A stretch of DNA of 30,689 nt from JAFDBW01 sp963723355 (GCA_963723355.1 CAVRQQ010000036.1:1-30689); one strand, 5' to 3'; counted from the stretch's first letter, positions 16,641 through 25,068 are shown. Program-made: numbers and translations. The notes: generated by a model from the letters alone, not told the origin.

Positions 16641-17018
16641 ATGATGAAAATCTTTGTTGTTCTGGGCAGTCTGAGTGCTTTTCTTGGTGTCGGGCTCGGC
16701 GCATTCGGTGCCCACGGGCTGAAGACCAAGGTGACACCGGAGATGCTGGCCGTCTGGCAGACCGGGGTCCTGTACCACCTGGTTCATGCCCTGGGCCTGT
16801 TGCTGATCGGGGTCCTCTGTCACCTGATGCCGGAGGCTGCCACGGTCCGCAACGCCGGTTGGGCGATCCTGCTCGGTACCGTGCTTTTCTCCGGTTCCCT
16901 GTATCTCCTGGTCCTGACCGGTGTCAAGCCGCTCGGCATGATCACCCCGTTTGGCGGGATTGCCTTCCTGGTCGGCTGGCTGTTGCTCGGTGTCGCGGCC
17001 TGGCAATATCCCGGCTAA
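16641..17018 (+). CDS. DUF423/YgdD family small membrane protein
   Basis: 125-residue protein with four hydrophobic helices and the family's N-terminal signature LSAFLGVGLGAFGAHGLK, followed by WQTGVLYHLVHALGLL and, near the end, PLGMITPFGGIAFLVGWLLL. YgdD-like proteins are widespread inner-membrane proteins of unknown function. Tandem ATG codons at 16641 and 16644 follow a GGGGG run; the second has better spacing. It ends 15 bases from the end of the convergent metallophosphoesterase gene, with no room for a separate terminator. Confidence 0.9.
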   Translation: MMKIFVVLGSLSAFLGVGLGAFGAHGLKTKVTPEMLAVWQTGVLYHLVHALGLLLIGVLCHLMPEAATVRNAGWAILLGTVLFSGSLYLLVLTGVKPLGMITPFGGIAFLVGWLLLGVAAWQYPG

Positions 17019-17033
17019 AAACTACGGAACACG

Positions 17034-17663
17034 TTACGGGTTCTGTAACATCCCCCAATTCCATGACAGCAACGGTTTTTTACCGGACAAGGGTATGAAG
17101 CGCACCTCCATATCGGGCAGGGTGAGGATTGCGCAGGTGTGGTTGAAAAGGGTGCTGCCGGGATTAATCACCAGAACATCGCCCAATTGTTCGGCAAACA
17201 CCTGGTGGGTATGGCCGACCACCAGGACATCATAGGGCTCTCCTTCCAGAGCGTCGCTCCAGTCGGCCGCTTGCTCGCTGATCAGAGCGCCTTCCTCATC
17301 GAGAAGCCTGATGCCGTTCAATAGCGAATCGGGCGGGCTGGCATGGACCATGTAGAGGGTTTTACTGGCGAAAACAGACTTCTCGGTTCGGTAAAGACTG
17401 CGCAGATATCCTTCGACTGGCCCGTTGAAATGATTTTCCTCCTCCAAATAGCTCAGGTGCCACAGGTCGTGGTTGCCGACGATGGCGCGACAGCCGCTTT
17501 TGATCAGCAAGGCCACGGTCTGCTCGAGGTGCCTGCCGTAGCCGGCGATATCGCCGGCGCAGAGAATCGCTTCGACCCGCTCTTCGCTGAAGATCCGCAG
17601 TGCCTCCTGCAGGGGGCCGGCGGCAGCATGAACATCACTGATCAGACCGATTTTGACTGTCAT
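17034..17663 (-). CDS. YfcE/MJ0936-type metallophosphoesterase
   Basis: 209-residue calcineurin-like phosphoesterase. All metal-binding motifs are present in order: ISDVHA (residues 8-13), GDIAGYG, GNHDLWH, VHASPPD and VGHTHQVF, plus NPGSTLFN near the end. Proteins of this subfamily hydrolyse phosphodiesters or phosphomonoesters with a two-metal centre; natural substrates are mostly unknown. The gene starts at 17663, 12 bases after the SagB-type gene stop, so the two are probably one transcript. An unusual insertion (HLSYLEEENHFNGP) follows the GNHD motif and may shape the substrate pocket. Confidence 0.92.
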   Translation of the reverse strand: MTVKIGLISDVHAAAGPLQEALRIFSEERVEAILCAGDIAGYGRHLEQTVALLIKSGCRAIVGNHDLWHLSYLEEENHFNGPVEGYLRSLYRTEKSVFASKTLYMVHASPPDSLLNGIRLLDEEGALISEQAADWSDALEGEPYDVLVVGHTHQVFAEQLGDVLVINPGSTLFNHTCAILTLPDMEVRFIPLSGKKPLLSWNWGMLQNP

Positions 17664-17675
17664 CAGAGACCTCGT

Positions 17676-18437
17676 TCAGGTGGGGATTTTTCCCACGGGA
17701 GCCAGGTAGATGGTGAATTCGTCTTGACCGTCGACCCTGAGCAGGGCATCCATCTGCTCCTGGTGATAGGCGGCAATCGCGCAGGTGCCGGAACCGATTG
17801 CGGCGCAGGCCAGGTAGAGATTCTGGCACAGGTGGCCGACGTCCATGGCAATCACCCGGTGTGCGGCTATGTCGTAGCGCCACTCCATGCGATAGGGGAT
17901 CACCGTCCAGGCCAGGGTGACCGGCGCAGTCGCGACAAACCTCTGGCCAAGTGTCGCCCGGGTCAGCGTGGCAGGCAGATCGCCTGCCGGGTGCTCGAAG
18001 ACCAGCGCATGCTCCACCGGCAGGTAGCGGTAGACGCCGACCTCAAGGGTTTCGACCTCGCTCGCCAGCAGGTAGGTTTCAAAGGCGTGGCGGCATCCGG
18101 CCGATGGCACCGTGCGCAGGGCGCAGCCGGGGGAAAGGATTTCGGTGATCCCCTGGGTGGCCCAGAGCAGCCAGGACAGTTCTGCCAGCGACAAGGGTTG
18201 GTCGTTAAAGCGACGGTGACTGCGACGTTGGCCGATCGCGTCAACCAGGTCCGTGCCGCGCAACGCGTCGAAGCTGTCCTGTCCGGGCAGCGGAATCGGT
18301 CGCTGATCCTTCCGGGGCGGTTTCTGCAGCGGTGGTGGCTGCACGCCCCGGTTCTGATCGGTTTGCGAAAAATCGATCTGCAGGCGCAAGCTGTCCTTGA
18401 GGAAGCCCCGGTGTCTGCTGCGTTCGCTATCGGTCAT
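17676..18437 (-). CDS. SagB/ThcOx-type nitroreductase-fold oxidoreductase
   Basis: 253-residue FMN-dependent nitroreductase-fold protein. The motif RRSHRRFNDQPLSLAELSWL (residues 71-90) is the FMN-phosphate contact seen in SagB-type dehydrogenases, WATQGI follows, and TVPSAGCRHAFETYL marks the active-site loop. The end (YLACAAIGSGTCAIAAY, APVGKIP) is also typical. Stand-alone SagB-like genes are common in anaerobes and do not imply peptide-toxin azoline oxidation; no precursor peptide or YcaO gene is visible nearby. The N-terminal ~65 residues are proline- and charge-rich. It is the first gene of a two-gene transcript with the metallophosphoesterase. Confidence 0.9.
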   Translation of the reverse strand: MTDSERSRHRGFLKDSLRLQIDFSQTDQNRGVQPPPLQKPPRKDQRPIPLPGQDSFDALRGTDLVDAIGQRRSHRRFNDQPLSLAELSWLLWATQGITEILSPGCALRTVPSAGCRHAFETYLLASEVETLEVGVYRYLPVEHALVFEHPAGDLPATLTRATLGQRFVATAPVTLAWTVIPYRMEWRYDIAAHRVIAMDVGHLCQNLYLACAAIGSGTCAIAAYHQEQMDALLRVDGQDEFTIYLAPVGKIPT

Positions 18438-18490
18438 TATTACGCCTGTCGATGTGGGTTGGTGAGTGACTTCAATAGTTTACCAGAAAA

Positions 18491-18527
18491 ATCGGAACGC
18501 GGAACGCGTGACGAGGGACGCGAAAAC
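18491..18527. repeat. GGGACGCG-type low-complexity intergenic repeat
   Basis: A run of related short words (GGAACGCGGAACGCGTGACG, then GAGGGACGCGAAAA) lies upstream of sthA. The word GAGGGACGCG recurs on the minus strand at 8386-8395, and CGGGACGCGAAAA recurs at 29196-29208. Confidence 0.6.
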
Positions 18528-18590
18528 CTTAAGGGTCTATCGTCTTAAAGCGTTAGAGTCCGATTCTTTCCGTCCCGGATAATGAAGCGG

Positions 18591-18618
18591 TTGCAAAGTT
18601 TCCAGTTTCATTTATCCT
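18591..18618 (+). promoter_or_regulatory. Candidate sigma70 promoter of sthA
   Basis: TTGCAA (18591-18596), 16-base spacer, TATCCT (18613-18618); predicted start near 18625, about 28 bases before the sthA start codon. The same -10 word and spacer length are seen at the ilvA promoter. Confidence 0.4.
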
Positions 18619-18652
18619 ATGGGCAGTGCCTTTAATGAAATGTTGAGCTGTT

Positions 18653-20056
18653 ATGGACACTCTGAAAAATCATTTTGATACGATCGTTATCGGCAGCGGC
18701 CCGGGCGGCGAGGGGGCGGCAATCATGCTCGCCAAATCGGGCAAGTCGGTTGCCATTGTCGAGAACCGCTTTCTCGTCGGAGGTGGCTGCACCCATCTGG
18801 GCACCATTCCGAGCAAGGCACTGATTCACGTGGTTCAGCAGTACGCTGAAGACAAGAAGCACCGCCTTTTCAACCGCGGTCGTCATCCCGGCCGGGTGAC
18901 CCGTGATGACCTGATGGATGCGATCAGCGACGTAGTCACACAGCAGGTTCGCGACCGCGAAGACTTTTATGAACGCAACCACATCGTGATCATCGCCGGT
19001 CATGCCCGTTTTACCGACCCGCACACTGTCGAGGTGCAGGACGATACCGGCAACCTGCGACAGATGACCGCCGATCATTTCGTCATAGCCAGCGGTTCGC
19101 ATCCCTACCATCCCGAAGATGTGCCTTTCGACAACCCCCGCGTGGTGGACAGCGATACGATTCTGAAGATGGATGACCTGCCCGGAACCCTGACCGTGTA
19201 TGGTGCCGGGGTGATCGGCTGCGAGTATGCCTCGGCCTTCAAGAATATCGGCATCAAGGTCAACCTGGTCAACACCCGCGAGCGCCTGCTCGAATATCTC
19301 GACGATGAGATCAGCAGTGCGCTGAGCTACTACATGCGCGATGAACAGGGGGTGTTGATCCGCCAGAACGAGGAATACGAGCGGGTCGAGGTCAACGACG
19401 ACGGCGTCGTCCTGCACCTGAAGACCGGCAAGGTGATCAAGTCGGACATGCTGCTGTGGGCCAACGGCCGCACCGGAAACTCGCAAGGTATGGGCCTTGA
19501 GGCCCTCGGCATTGAGCCGGACCATCGCGGCAATCTTGCGGTCAACGAGACCTACCAGACAGTGCAACCGCACATCTACGCGGTCGGCGACATCGTCGGC
19601 TTCCCCAACCTGGCCAGCGCCGCCTACGACCAGGGCCGGTTTGCCGGAACCCATATCGCCGAAGGCACCTGTGACGAGCGCCTGGTGCGGGATATCCCGA
19701 CCGGGATCTACACCCTGCCGGAGATCAGTTGTCTCGGCGGCACCGAGCGCGAACTGACCGAGCAGCGCATCCCCTACGAAGTCGGTCGGTCCTTTTTCCG
19801 TAACCTGGCCCGCGGCCAGATCACCGCACACAAGGCCGGCATGCTCAAGCTGCTCTTCCACCGCGAGACGCTGGAGATCCTCGGTATCCACTGCTTTGGT
19901 CACAGCGCCACGGAAATCCTGCATATCGGCCAGGCGATCATGGCCCAGCCCGCGCCGCACAACAACATCAAGTATTTCATCAACACGACCTTCAACTACC
20001 CCACCATGGCCGAGGCGTATCGGGTTGCGGCGTTAAACGGTTATAACCGGTTGTGA
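18653..20056 (+). CDS. sthA: Soluble (Si-specific) NAD(P)+ transhydrogenase
   Basis: 467-residue FAD-dependent enzyme that passes reducing equivalents between NADPH and NAD+, chiefly to drain excess NADPH. The N-terminal FAD motif is VIGSGPGGEGAA. The region GGGCTHLGTIPSKAL has Thr where lipoamide dehydrogenase and glutathione reductase have the second redox cysteine, a hallmark of SthA. The NAD(P) motif is VYGAGVIGCEYAS near residue 180, and the dimer domain ends TTFNYPTMAEAYRVAALNGYNRL, nearly identical to the E. coli enzyme end. The start ATG at 18653 has a weak ribosome site. It stands alone between a minus-strand gene and the helicase. Confidence 0.97.
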   Translation: MDTLKNHFDTIVIGSGPGGEGAAIMLAKSGKSVAIVENRFLVGGGCTHLGTIPSKALIHVVQQYAEDKKHRLFNRGRHPGRVTRDDLMDAISDVVTQQVRDREDFYERNHIVIIAGHARFTDPHTVEVQDDTGNLRQMTADHFVIASGSHPYHPEDVPFDNPRVVDSDTILKMDDLPGTLTVYGAGVIGCEYASAFKNIGIKVNLVNTRERLLEYLDDEISSALSYYMRDEQGVLIRQNEEYERVEVNDDGVVLHLKTGKVIKSDMLLWANGRTGNSQGMGLEALGIEPDHRGNLAVNETYQTVQPHIYAVGDIVGFPNLASAAYDQGRFAGTHIAEGTCDERLVRDIPTGIYTLPEISCLGGTERELTEQRIPYEVGRSFFRNLARGQITAHKAGMLKLLFHRETLEILGIHCFGHSATEILHIGQAIMAQPAPHNNIKYFINTTFNYPTMAEAYRVAALNGYNRL

Positions 20057-20142
20057 ACTGGGGCTAGGGACTGGCCGCTGGCAAGGCCCGATTCCTTAAA
20101 GGATCAACCGGCTAACGTCTCCATCTCCAGCCTCGGATTCCC

Positions 20143-20171
20143 TTGCTTTTTGTCATCAATTTCCATACTAT
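20143..20171 (+). promoter_or_regulatory. Candidate promoter of the helicase gene
   Basis: TTGCTT (20143-20148), 17-base spacer, TACTAT (20166-20171), both moderate matches. The predicted start near 20178 gives a leader of about 120 bases before the ATG at 20299. Confidence 0.35.
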
Positions 20172-20298
20172 CCTGCCAGGTATTTCCAGCCTGACATTCC
20201 GCTGAATTCCAGGGAGATAACTTGATTTCAAATTGCGATCCTGCCGCATCCTGCGGTGGGGATTTTTCTGCCAATCTGCCATTGATCGAGGACTTTGC

Positions 20299-22335
20299 AT
20301 GAGCCTGTCGGAGCTTAATCCTCAACAGCTTGAAGCCGTTCTGCATACCGAAGGGCCATTGCTGCTCCTTGCCGGTGCCGGTTCCGGCAAGACCAAGGTG
20401 GTCACCCACAGGGTCGCGCACCTGGTCGGAGAAAAAAAAGTTGATCCGGAGCAGGTTCTGGCGGTCACTTTTACCAACAAGGCCGCCCGCGAGATGCAGG
20501 AACGGGTCGCCGGCCTGGTCGGTAAAACCAGGGCCGGGCGCATCCAGGTCTCGACCTTTCATGCCCTTTGCTGCGGTATTTTGCGAGCCGATATCGAACA
20601 CCTTGGCTACAAGCGCAACTTCAGTATTTACGGGGCCTCCGACCAGCAGCGCCTGATCAAGGACCTGATGAACGATATCGACCCGGAGCACGGCCTGAAG
20701 GCCGATACGATCCTGTGGAAGATCTCCGATGCGAAAAACCGGCTGCTGCCACCGGAGAAGTTCGGGCCGTTCATGAAGGGCGACCTGGTCGGCGAGATGG
20801 CAAAAGCCGTTTATCCGGAGTACCAGAAGAGCCTGAAGAGTTACAATGCCGTCGATTTCGACGATCTGATCATGCTCGTGGTGCGCCTTTTCGATACCTT
20901 CCCCGAAGTTCAGGCGCGTTACCAGGAGCGTTTCCGCTACATCATGGTCGACGAATACCAGGACACCAACGCCGCCCAGTTCACCCTGATGCGACGGCTG
21001 GCGGCCCGATGGAACAACTTCTGCGTGGTCGGCGACGACGACCAGTCGGTTTATGGCTGGCGCGGCGCCGAACCGGGCAATATCCTCGACTTCGAGCGCC
21101 ACTTTGCCGGTGCACAGGTGATCAAGCTCGAGCAGAATTACCGCTCCACCGGCCACATCCTGAATGCCGCCAACACGGTGATCAAAAACAACCGCAAGCG
21201 CAAGGACAAGGCGCTCTGGACCGCCGGCGCAGAGGGGGAGAAAATCGGCGTGGTCAAGTGCGTCGATGCCGAGGATGAAGCCCGGGCGGTGATCGAGCGC
21301 ATTCAGCACAACAAACGCGAGCGGCGCATGGCGTACCGGGACCACGCGATCCTGGTCCGCACCAACGCCCAGACCCTGGTCTTTGAGCATGAGCTGCGTT
21401 TCGCCGACATCCCCTACGTGCTGATCGGCGGCCAGCAGTTCTTCGATCGCAGGGAGGTCAAGGACGCCATCGCCTACCTGCGCTTCATCGTCAATCCGTT
21501 TGACGAGGTCAACCTGCTGCGGATTCTCAACTATCCGCGCCGCGGCATCGGGCGCACCACCGCCGACCTGCTGATCCGCACCTCGGTCACCAGCCGGGAG
21601 CCACTCTGGAAAGTGATTCGTCGTGCCAGCACAATTGGCGGCATCAACAGCACGGCGGCCGTAGCCCTGGAAAAATTCGTCACCCTGATCGAGGAACACA
21701 AGCGCAGCTTCCATGGCGGCGGCCGCCTTGCCGCGACGGCCAGGCAACTGTTTGCCGCAATCGGCTTCGAGGATGAACTGCGCCGCGAACCTGATGCACG
21801 CGAGAAGATTGAGCGTCGCATCGAGAACCTCCACGAGGTGATCAATGCGCTCGCCACCTACGAGGGGCGTAATGGCAAGCCGACTCTCTCCGGGTTCCTG
21901 GAAAAAGTCGCCCTGCTCGATCGTGACGAGCCGGGCTCGGACAGCAAGGAGAAAAAGCTGGCCCAGGACGCGGTGGTGCTGATGAGCCTGCATTCAAGCA
22001 AGGGGCTGGAGTTTCCCCACGTCTTCATGCCCGGCTTCGAAGAGGGGTTCCTGCCGCACAGAAAATCGGTCTCGGAGACCTTCGACGTCGATGAGGAGCG
22101 TCGGCTCTGCTATGTCGGCATCACCCGGGCCCGGGAGAAACTGACGATTTTGCATGCCGATGGACGCATGAAGTACGGCAAGACCGAACCGCGCGAACCG
22201 AGTCGCTTCCTGGGCGAAATTCCCGAAACGGTGCGCCAGGACGAAGCACGGGTCGGATTTCACCTCACCGAAGGTGACGAAAATGCCAGCCTGTCGGATA
22301 TGCTTGCCAAACTGATGGGAGAAACTGCAGAATAG
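20299..22335 (+). CDS. UvrD/Rep-type ATP-dependent DNA helicase
   Basis: 678-residue superfamily 1A 3'-5' helicase. Motifs in order: Q motif LNPQQLEAV, Walker A AGAGSGKT (residues 25-32), motif Ia TFTNKAAREM, TFHALC, Walker B VDEYQDTN, motif III GDDDQSVYGWRGA, motif IV LEQNYRS, motif V LMSLHSSKGLEF and motif VI YVGITRAREKL. Length and the compact C-terminus (no long Tudor-like tail) fit Rep better than UvrD/PcrA. Role: unwinding ahead of stalled forks or displacing proteins from DNA. The start at 20299 has CGAGGA upstream; longer in-frame readings begin in non-conserved sequence. Its last ~40 residues are acidic. Confidence 0.95.
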   Translation: MSLSELNPQQLEAVLHTEGPLLLLAGAGSGKTKVVTHRVAHLVGEKKVDPEQVLAVTFTNKAAREMQERVAGLVGKTRAGRIQVSTFHALCCGILRADIEHLGYKRNFSIYGASDQQRLIKDLMNDIDPEHGLKADTILWKISDAKNRLLPPEKFGPFMKGDLVGEMAKAVYPEYQKSLKSYNAVDFDDLIMLVVRLFDTFPEVQARYQERFRYIMVDEYQDTNAAQFTLMRRLAARWNNFCVVGDDDQSVYGWRGAEPGNILDFERHFAGAQVIKLEQNYRSTGHILNAANTVIKNNRKRKDKALWTAGAEGEKIGVVKCVDAEDEARAVIERIQHNKRERRMAYRDHAILVRTNAQTLVFEHELRFADIPYVLIGGQQFFDRREVKDAIAYLRFIVNPFDEVNLLRILNYPRRGIGRTTADLLIRTSVTSREPLWKVIRRASTIGGINSTAAVALEKFVTLIEEHKRSFHGGGRLAATARQLFAAIGFEDELRREPDAREKIERRIENLHEVINALATYEGRNGKPTLSGFLEKVALLDRDEPGSDSKEKKLAQDAVVLMSLHSSKGLEFPHVFMPGFEEGFLPHRKSVSETFDVDEERRLCYVGITRAREKLTILHADGRMKYGKTEPREPSRFLGEIPETVRQDEARVGFHLTEGDENASLSDMLAKLMGETAE

Positions 22336-22419
22336 AGCCGTCGGCTTTGAGCTGTAAGGAACGACAAACTCTTAAAGTTGACGGTTTAAGCTGACAATCA
22401 TCATTGCAAGGGGTTTTTT

Positions 22420-22734
22420 ATGATTCTGACCAACGTCGGCAGCGTGCCCGGCAAGAAGATTGTTGAACACTTCGGCATCGTCCAGGGCAGCACTGTACGT
22501 GCCAAGCATCTTGGTCGCGATATGATGGCCGGGTTGAAGAACCTGGTCGGTGGCGAGTTGAAGGGTTACACCGAGCTGCTCCAGGAGTCGCGGCAGGAGG
22601 CGATGGACCGGATGGCCGAGCAGGCCCGGCAGCTTGGCGGCAACGCGGTCATCAACATCCGTTTTGCCACGTCCTCGGTGGCCCAGGGTGCCGCCGAACT
22701 CTTCGCTTACGGCACCGCGGTGCGGGTCGAATAG
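22420..22734 (+). CDS. YbjQ/UPF0145 family protein
   Basis: 104-residue soluble protein of the YbjQ family: ILTNVGSVPGKKIVEHFGIVQGSTVRAKHLGRD at its start (listed in parts here), then LVGGELKGYTELLQESRQEAM and LGGNAVINIRFATSS, ending AAELFAYGTAVRV. Members form pentameric rings in known structures and are often called putative heavy-metal-binding proteins, though function is unproven. The start ATG at 22420 follows AAGGGG. It heads the set YbjQ, membrane YbjQ, M48 peptidase, with gaps of 9 bases and a 4-base overlap, which points to one functional unit. Confidence 0.93.
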   Translation: MILTNVGSVPGKKIVEHFGIVQGSTVRAKHLGRDMMAGLKNLVGGELKGYTELLQESRQEAMDRMAEQARQLGGNAVINIRFATSSVAQGAAELFAYGTAVRVE

Positions 22735-22743
22735 GCGCAGACC

Positions 22744-23223
22744 ATGCTGGAGACCATTTTCAGATATCCCGACCTTTCGCTCTTCCTGGCCTTGATGGTG
22801 ATCGGCTATAGCTGCGGCACCATTGCCGAGAAGCGTCACTACAAATCGATCATCAAACGCGAGCAAGAGCTGCTCAAGCTGATGGTCGTCAATGCCGAGG
22901 GACGCTTCGCCGAGGGTGCCGTCAGGACCTCCTTCCTGGTCAACGGCAGCACGGTGGTGTCCAACGACTACTTCAAGCGTCTGCTGGCGATCCTGCGCAA
23001 CATCTTCGGCGGCCGGGTCAAGGCCTACGAGTCGTTGATCGACCGCGCCCGCCGGGAGGCGATTCTACGCATGAAGGAGGAAGCCCGCGCCAGGGGGGCG
23101 CACATGATTGTCAACCTGCGCCTGGAGACCTCGACGATCGGTCGTTCGGCAAATAAGAAGAACAGCGTCGGCAGCATTGAAACCCTTGCCTACGGCACCG
23201 CAGTGGTCATGAACCGACCGTGA
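22744..23223 (+). CDS. Membrane-anchored YbjQ-like protein
   Basis: 159-residue second YbjQ-like protein. The N-terminal segment (LSLFLALMVIGYSCGTIAE, residues 11-29) is a single membrane anchor, followed by a basic stretch and a YbjQ-type core: NAEGRFAEGAVRTSFLVNGS, IFGGRVKAYESLIDRARREAI and GAHMIVNLRLETSTI, ending ETLAYGTAVVM. The parallel with the soluble YbjQ next door is clear by alignment of GG-x(2-3)-GY/AYxxLxxxxRxEA. Its stop codon overlaps the GTG start of the M48 peptidase. It probably forms mixed or membrane-attached rings with its neighbour; this is inference. Confidence 0.88.
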   Translation: MLETIFRYPDLSLFLALMVIGYSCGTIAEKRHYKSIIKREQELLKLMVVNAEGRFAEGAVRTSFLVNGSTVVSNDYFKRLLAILRNIFGGRVKAYESLIDRARREAILRMKEEARARGAHMIVNLRLETSTIGRSANKKNSVGSIETLAYGTAVVMNRP

Positions 23224-24106
23224 AATTTACTCCGAAGCACATCGAAGGCAACGTCAACGTCTCAAAGACCCATCCTCTGGCGGAATTCGGCTGGCTGGTC
23301 GGCGGGTTGGCGCTGCTGGTCCTGATTTTTTACCTGTCGCTCGGCGTGAGCACCGATATCGCCGTGGCAAAGATCCCGGTGAGTGCGGAAGTCTGGCTCG
23401 GTGAGCATTTTATCGGCCGCATGGATGCGCTTGAAAATGAGTCTCTGCAGCGGCTCCTCCAACCTTTACTCGACAGCCTGCCTGCCGATTCCCCGCTTCA
23501 CGAATACCGATTTCCAGGCACAGGTGGCCGAAGACGAGCAGATCAATGCCCTGGCCCTGCCGGGCGGGCACATCGTGGTTTTTTCCGGCCTGCTCAAACA
23601 GGCCGAATCGGAGAACGAGGTGGCGATGGTGCTGGCCCATGAGCTGGGTCACTTTGCCCATCGCGATCACCTGCGTCGCCTGGGTCGCGGACTCGGCCTG
23701 ACCGTGGCGGCGATCATCCTGTTCGGTCAGGACAGCGCGGCCAGCGACCTGGCGAGTAAATTCTTCCTGGTCAGTGAAAGCCACTATTCCCGCGAGCAGG
23801 AGTCGGCTGCCGATCGCTTCGGTCTCGAGCTGCTGGTGGCCGGTTACGGTCACGCCGGCGGCGCCACCGACTTTTTCGCCCGGGTCGGCAAAGATGCCGG
23901 CAGCCGGATCCCTTACCTGCTGGCATCGCACCCGCATCCGGACGACCGGGTCAGGGAATTGCAGGAGCTGATTGCAGCGCGGGGCTACCGGGTTGATGCC
24001 GTCATCCCGCTCGGCAAGGACCTGCGCGAAAGATTTGCCGGTCAGGGAAGAGTCTTCGTGCGAAGAGCCTGCATCAGCGACAGACAGGCAAACTTCGCGG
24101 CTTTGA
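23220..24106 (+). CDS. M48 family membrane metallopeptidase, reading frame broken near 23505
   Basis: Zinc peptidase gene starting at GTG 23220, overlapping the previous stop (GTGA). The first frame gives an N-terminal membrane helix (FGWLVGGLALLVLIFYLSLG) and a periplasmic-looking region ending LPADSPLHEY. The protein resumes one frame over with DFQAQVAEDEQINALALPGG, and the active site AMVLAHELGHFAHRDH (HExxH) plus the downstream zinc ligand in REQESAADRFG. One extra base near 23505 joins the two parts (TAC-GAT). The 3' end is unclear: the peptidase frame has no stop until the queF end at 25023. The end given here is a TGA in another frame, which would need a second indel. Family clear, end tentative. 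Likely role: membrane-protein quality control. Confidence 0.8.
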
Positions 24107-24131
24107 CAGCACTGATCACTGACGCTTTAAA
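24103..24131 (+). promoter_or_regulatory. Candidate promoter of queF
   Basis: TTGACA (24103-24108, perfect -35), 17-base spacer, TTTAAA (24126-24131); predicted start near 24138, about 54 bases before the queF ATG. This implies queF is transcribed on its own and that the long open frame across this region is accidental. Confidence 0.6.
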
Positions 24132-24191
24132 GTCGAGCTCGTGCTGCTTTTCAGTTGAAATCAGCGCCTGTTCTGGCAAAGTAAAGACATC

Positions 24192-25023
24192 ATGCATGAC
24201 TTCACAGACCAGTTGCCGCTCGGCAAGGCCACCGTTTACAAGTCGGAGTACGACCCCGGCCTGCTCTGTCCGGTGCCGCGCAAGCTCAAGCGCGACGAGC
24301 TCGGGCTGTCCAGATCCGCTGCCGTTTCACGGCGTCGATATCTGGAACGCCTACGAAATGTCATGGCTGACCAGGAAGGGCAAGCCGGTGGTGGCGATGG
24401 GTGAGTTCCGCATCCCCTGTGAATCACCTTTCCTGATCGAATCGAAATCCTTCAAGCTCTATCTCAACTCATTCAACCAGACTCGTTTCGATGATTTCGA
24501 GACGGTGCGCGCGCTGCTCAGCCAGGACCTGACCGGGGCTGCCAGTTGGCCGGTGGATGTCCGACTGATCGGTACGGAGGAGTTTGCCAACGAAGAATTT
24601 TCCCTCCTGCCCGGCGAGTGCCTCGATGATCTCGATATTGCGATAGAAAGCTATTCCCTGGAGGCCGGTCTGCTCGAAGGGGCTGCGGACCCGGGGCAAC
24701 AGGTCAGTGAAGCCCTGTACAGTCACCTGCTGAAAAGCAACTGCCTGGTGACCGACCAGCCGGACTGGGGCAGCGTCCTGATTTACTACCAGGGGGGCAA
24801 GATCGATCGTGAAGCCCTGCTGCGCTACCTGGTCTCCTTCCGCCAGCACAACGAGTTCCACGAGCAGTGCGTCGAGCGCATTTACTGCGACCTGATGCGT
24901 TTTTGCCAGCCGCAGAAGCTCACCGTCTATGCCCGCTACACCCGGCGCGGTGGCCTCGATATCAACCCCTGGCGCAGCAACTTCGAGTTCGAAGTGGAGA
25001 ACATCCGCCTGGCGAGGCAGTAG
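24192..25023 (+). CDS. queF: NADPH-dependent 7-cyano-7-deazaguanine reductase (QueF, long form), frame broken near 24312
   Basis: QueF reduces preQ0 to preQ1 with NADPH in queuosine synthesis. The N-terminal part in the starting frame (LPLGKATVYKSEYDPGLL) matches the bimodular E. coli form. The rest follows one frame over: LPFHGVDIWNAYEMSWL, the QueF motif ESKSFKLYLNSFNQTRF, the catalytic Cys in LLKSNCLVTDQPDWGS, FHEQCVERIYCDL and the end RYTRRGGLDINPWRSN. One extra base near 24310-24314 (CTG-TCC-GAT-CCG restored) gives 276 residues, near the ~280 of the E. coli enzyme. The ATG at 24192 has only a weak AAAG upstream. Everything except the single base looks functional, so a sequence error is likely. 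Confidence 0.93.
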
Positions 25024-25068
25024 CGTCTTCTCGCCTGCCAGCCGCTCCGGCAAAAAAATGCTTTAGAA

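Noticed and set aside
17676..18437. RiPP (azoline peptide) cluster suggested by the SagB-type enzyme
   Set aside because: No YcaO cyclodehydratase, precursor peptide or transporter of that type is adjacent.
17343..18548. 401-codon plus-strand frame opposite the SagB-type gene and part of the phosphoesterase
   Set aside because: Both minus-strand genes have intact family motifs; this frame spans both and the gap, as an antisense shadow would.
18632..19960. Long minus-strand frame opposite sthA
   Set aside because: Shadow of a clear SthA coding sequence; its translation has no recognisable domain.
20104..21993. Long open frame on the minus strand opposite the helicase (over 600 codons)
   Set aside because: It is antisense to a helicase with every motif intact; such shadows arise from GC-rich codon use. 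No ribosome site and no family resemblance.
23383..25023. Genuine M48-QueF fusion protein
   Set aside because: The queF N-terminus and its promoter lie in between in a different frame; the open frame is a by-product of an extra base.
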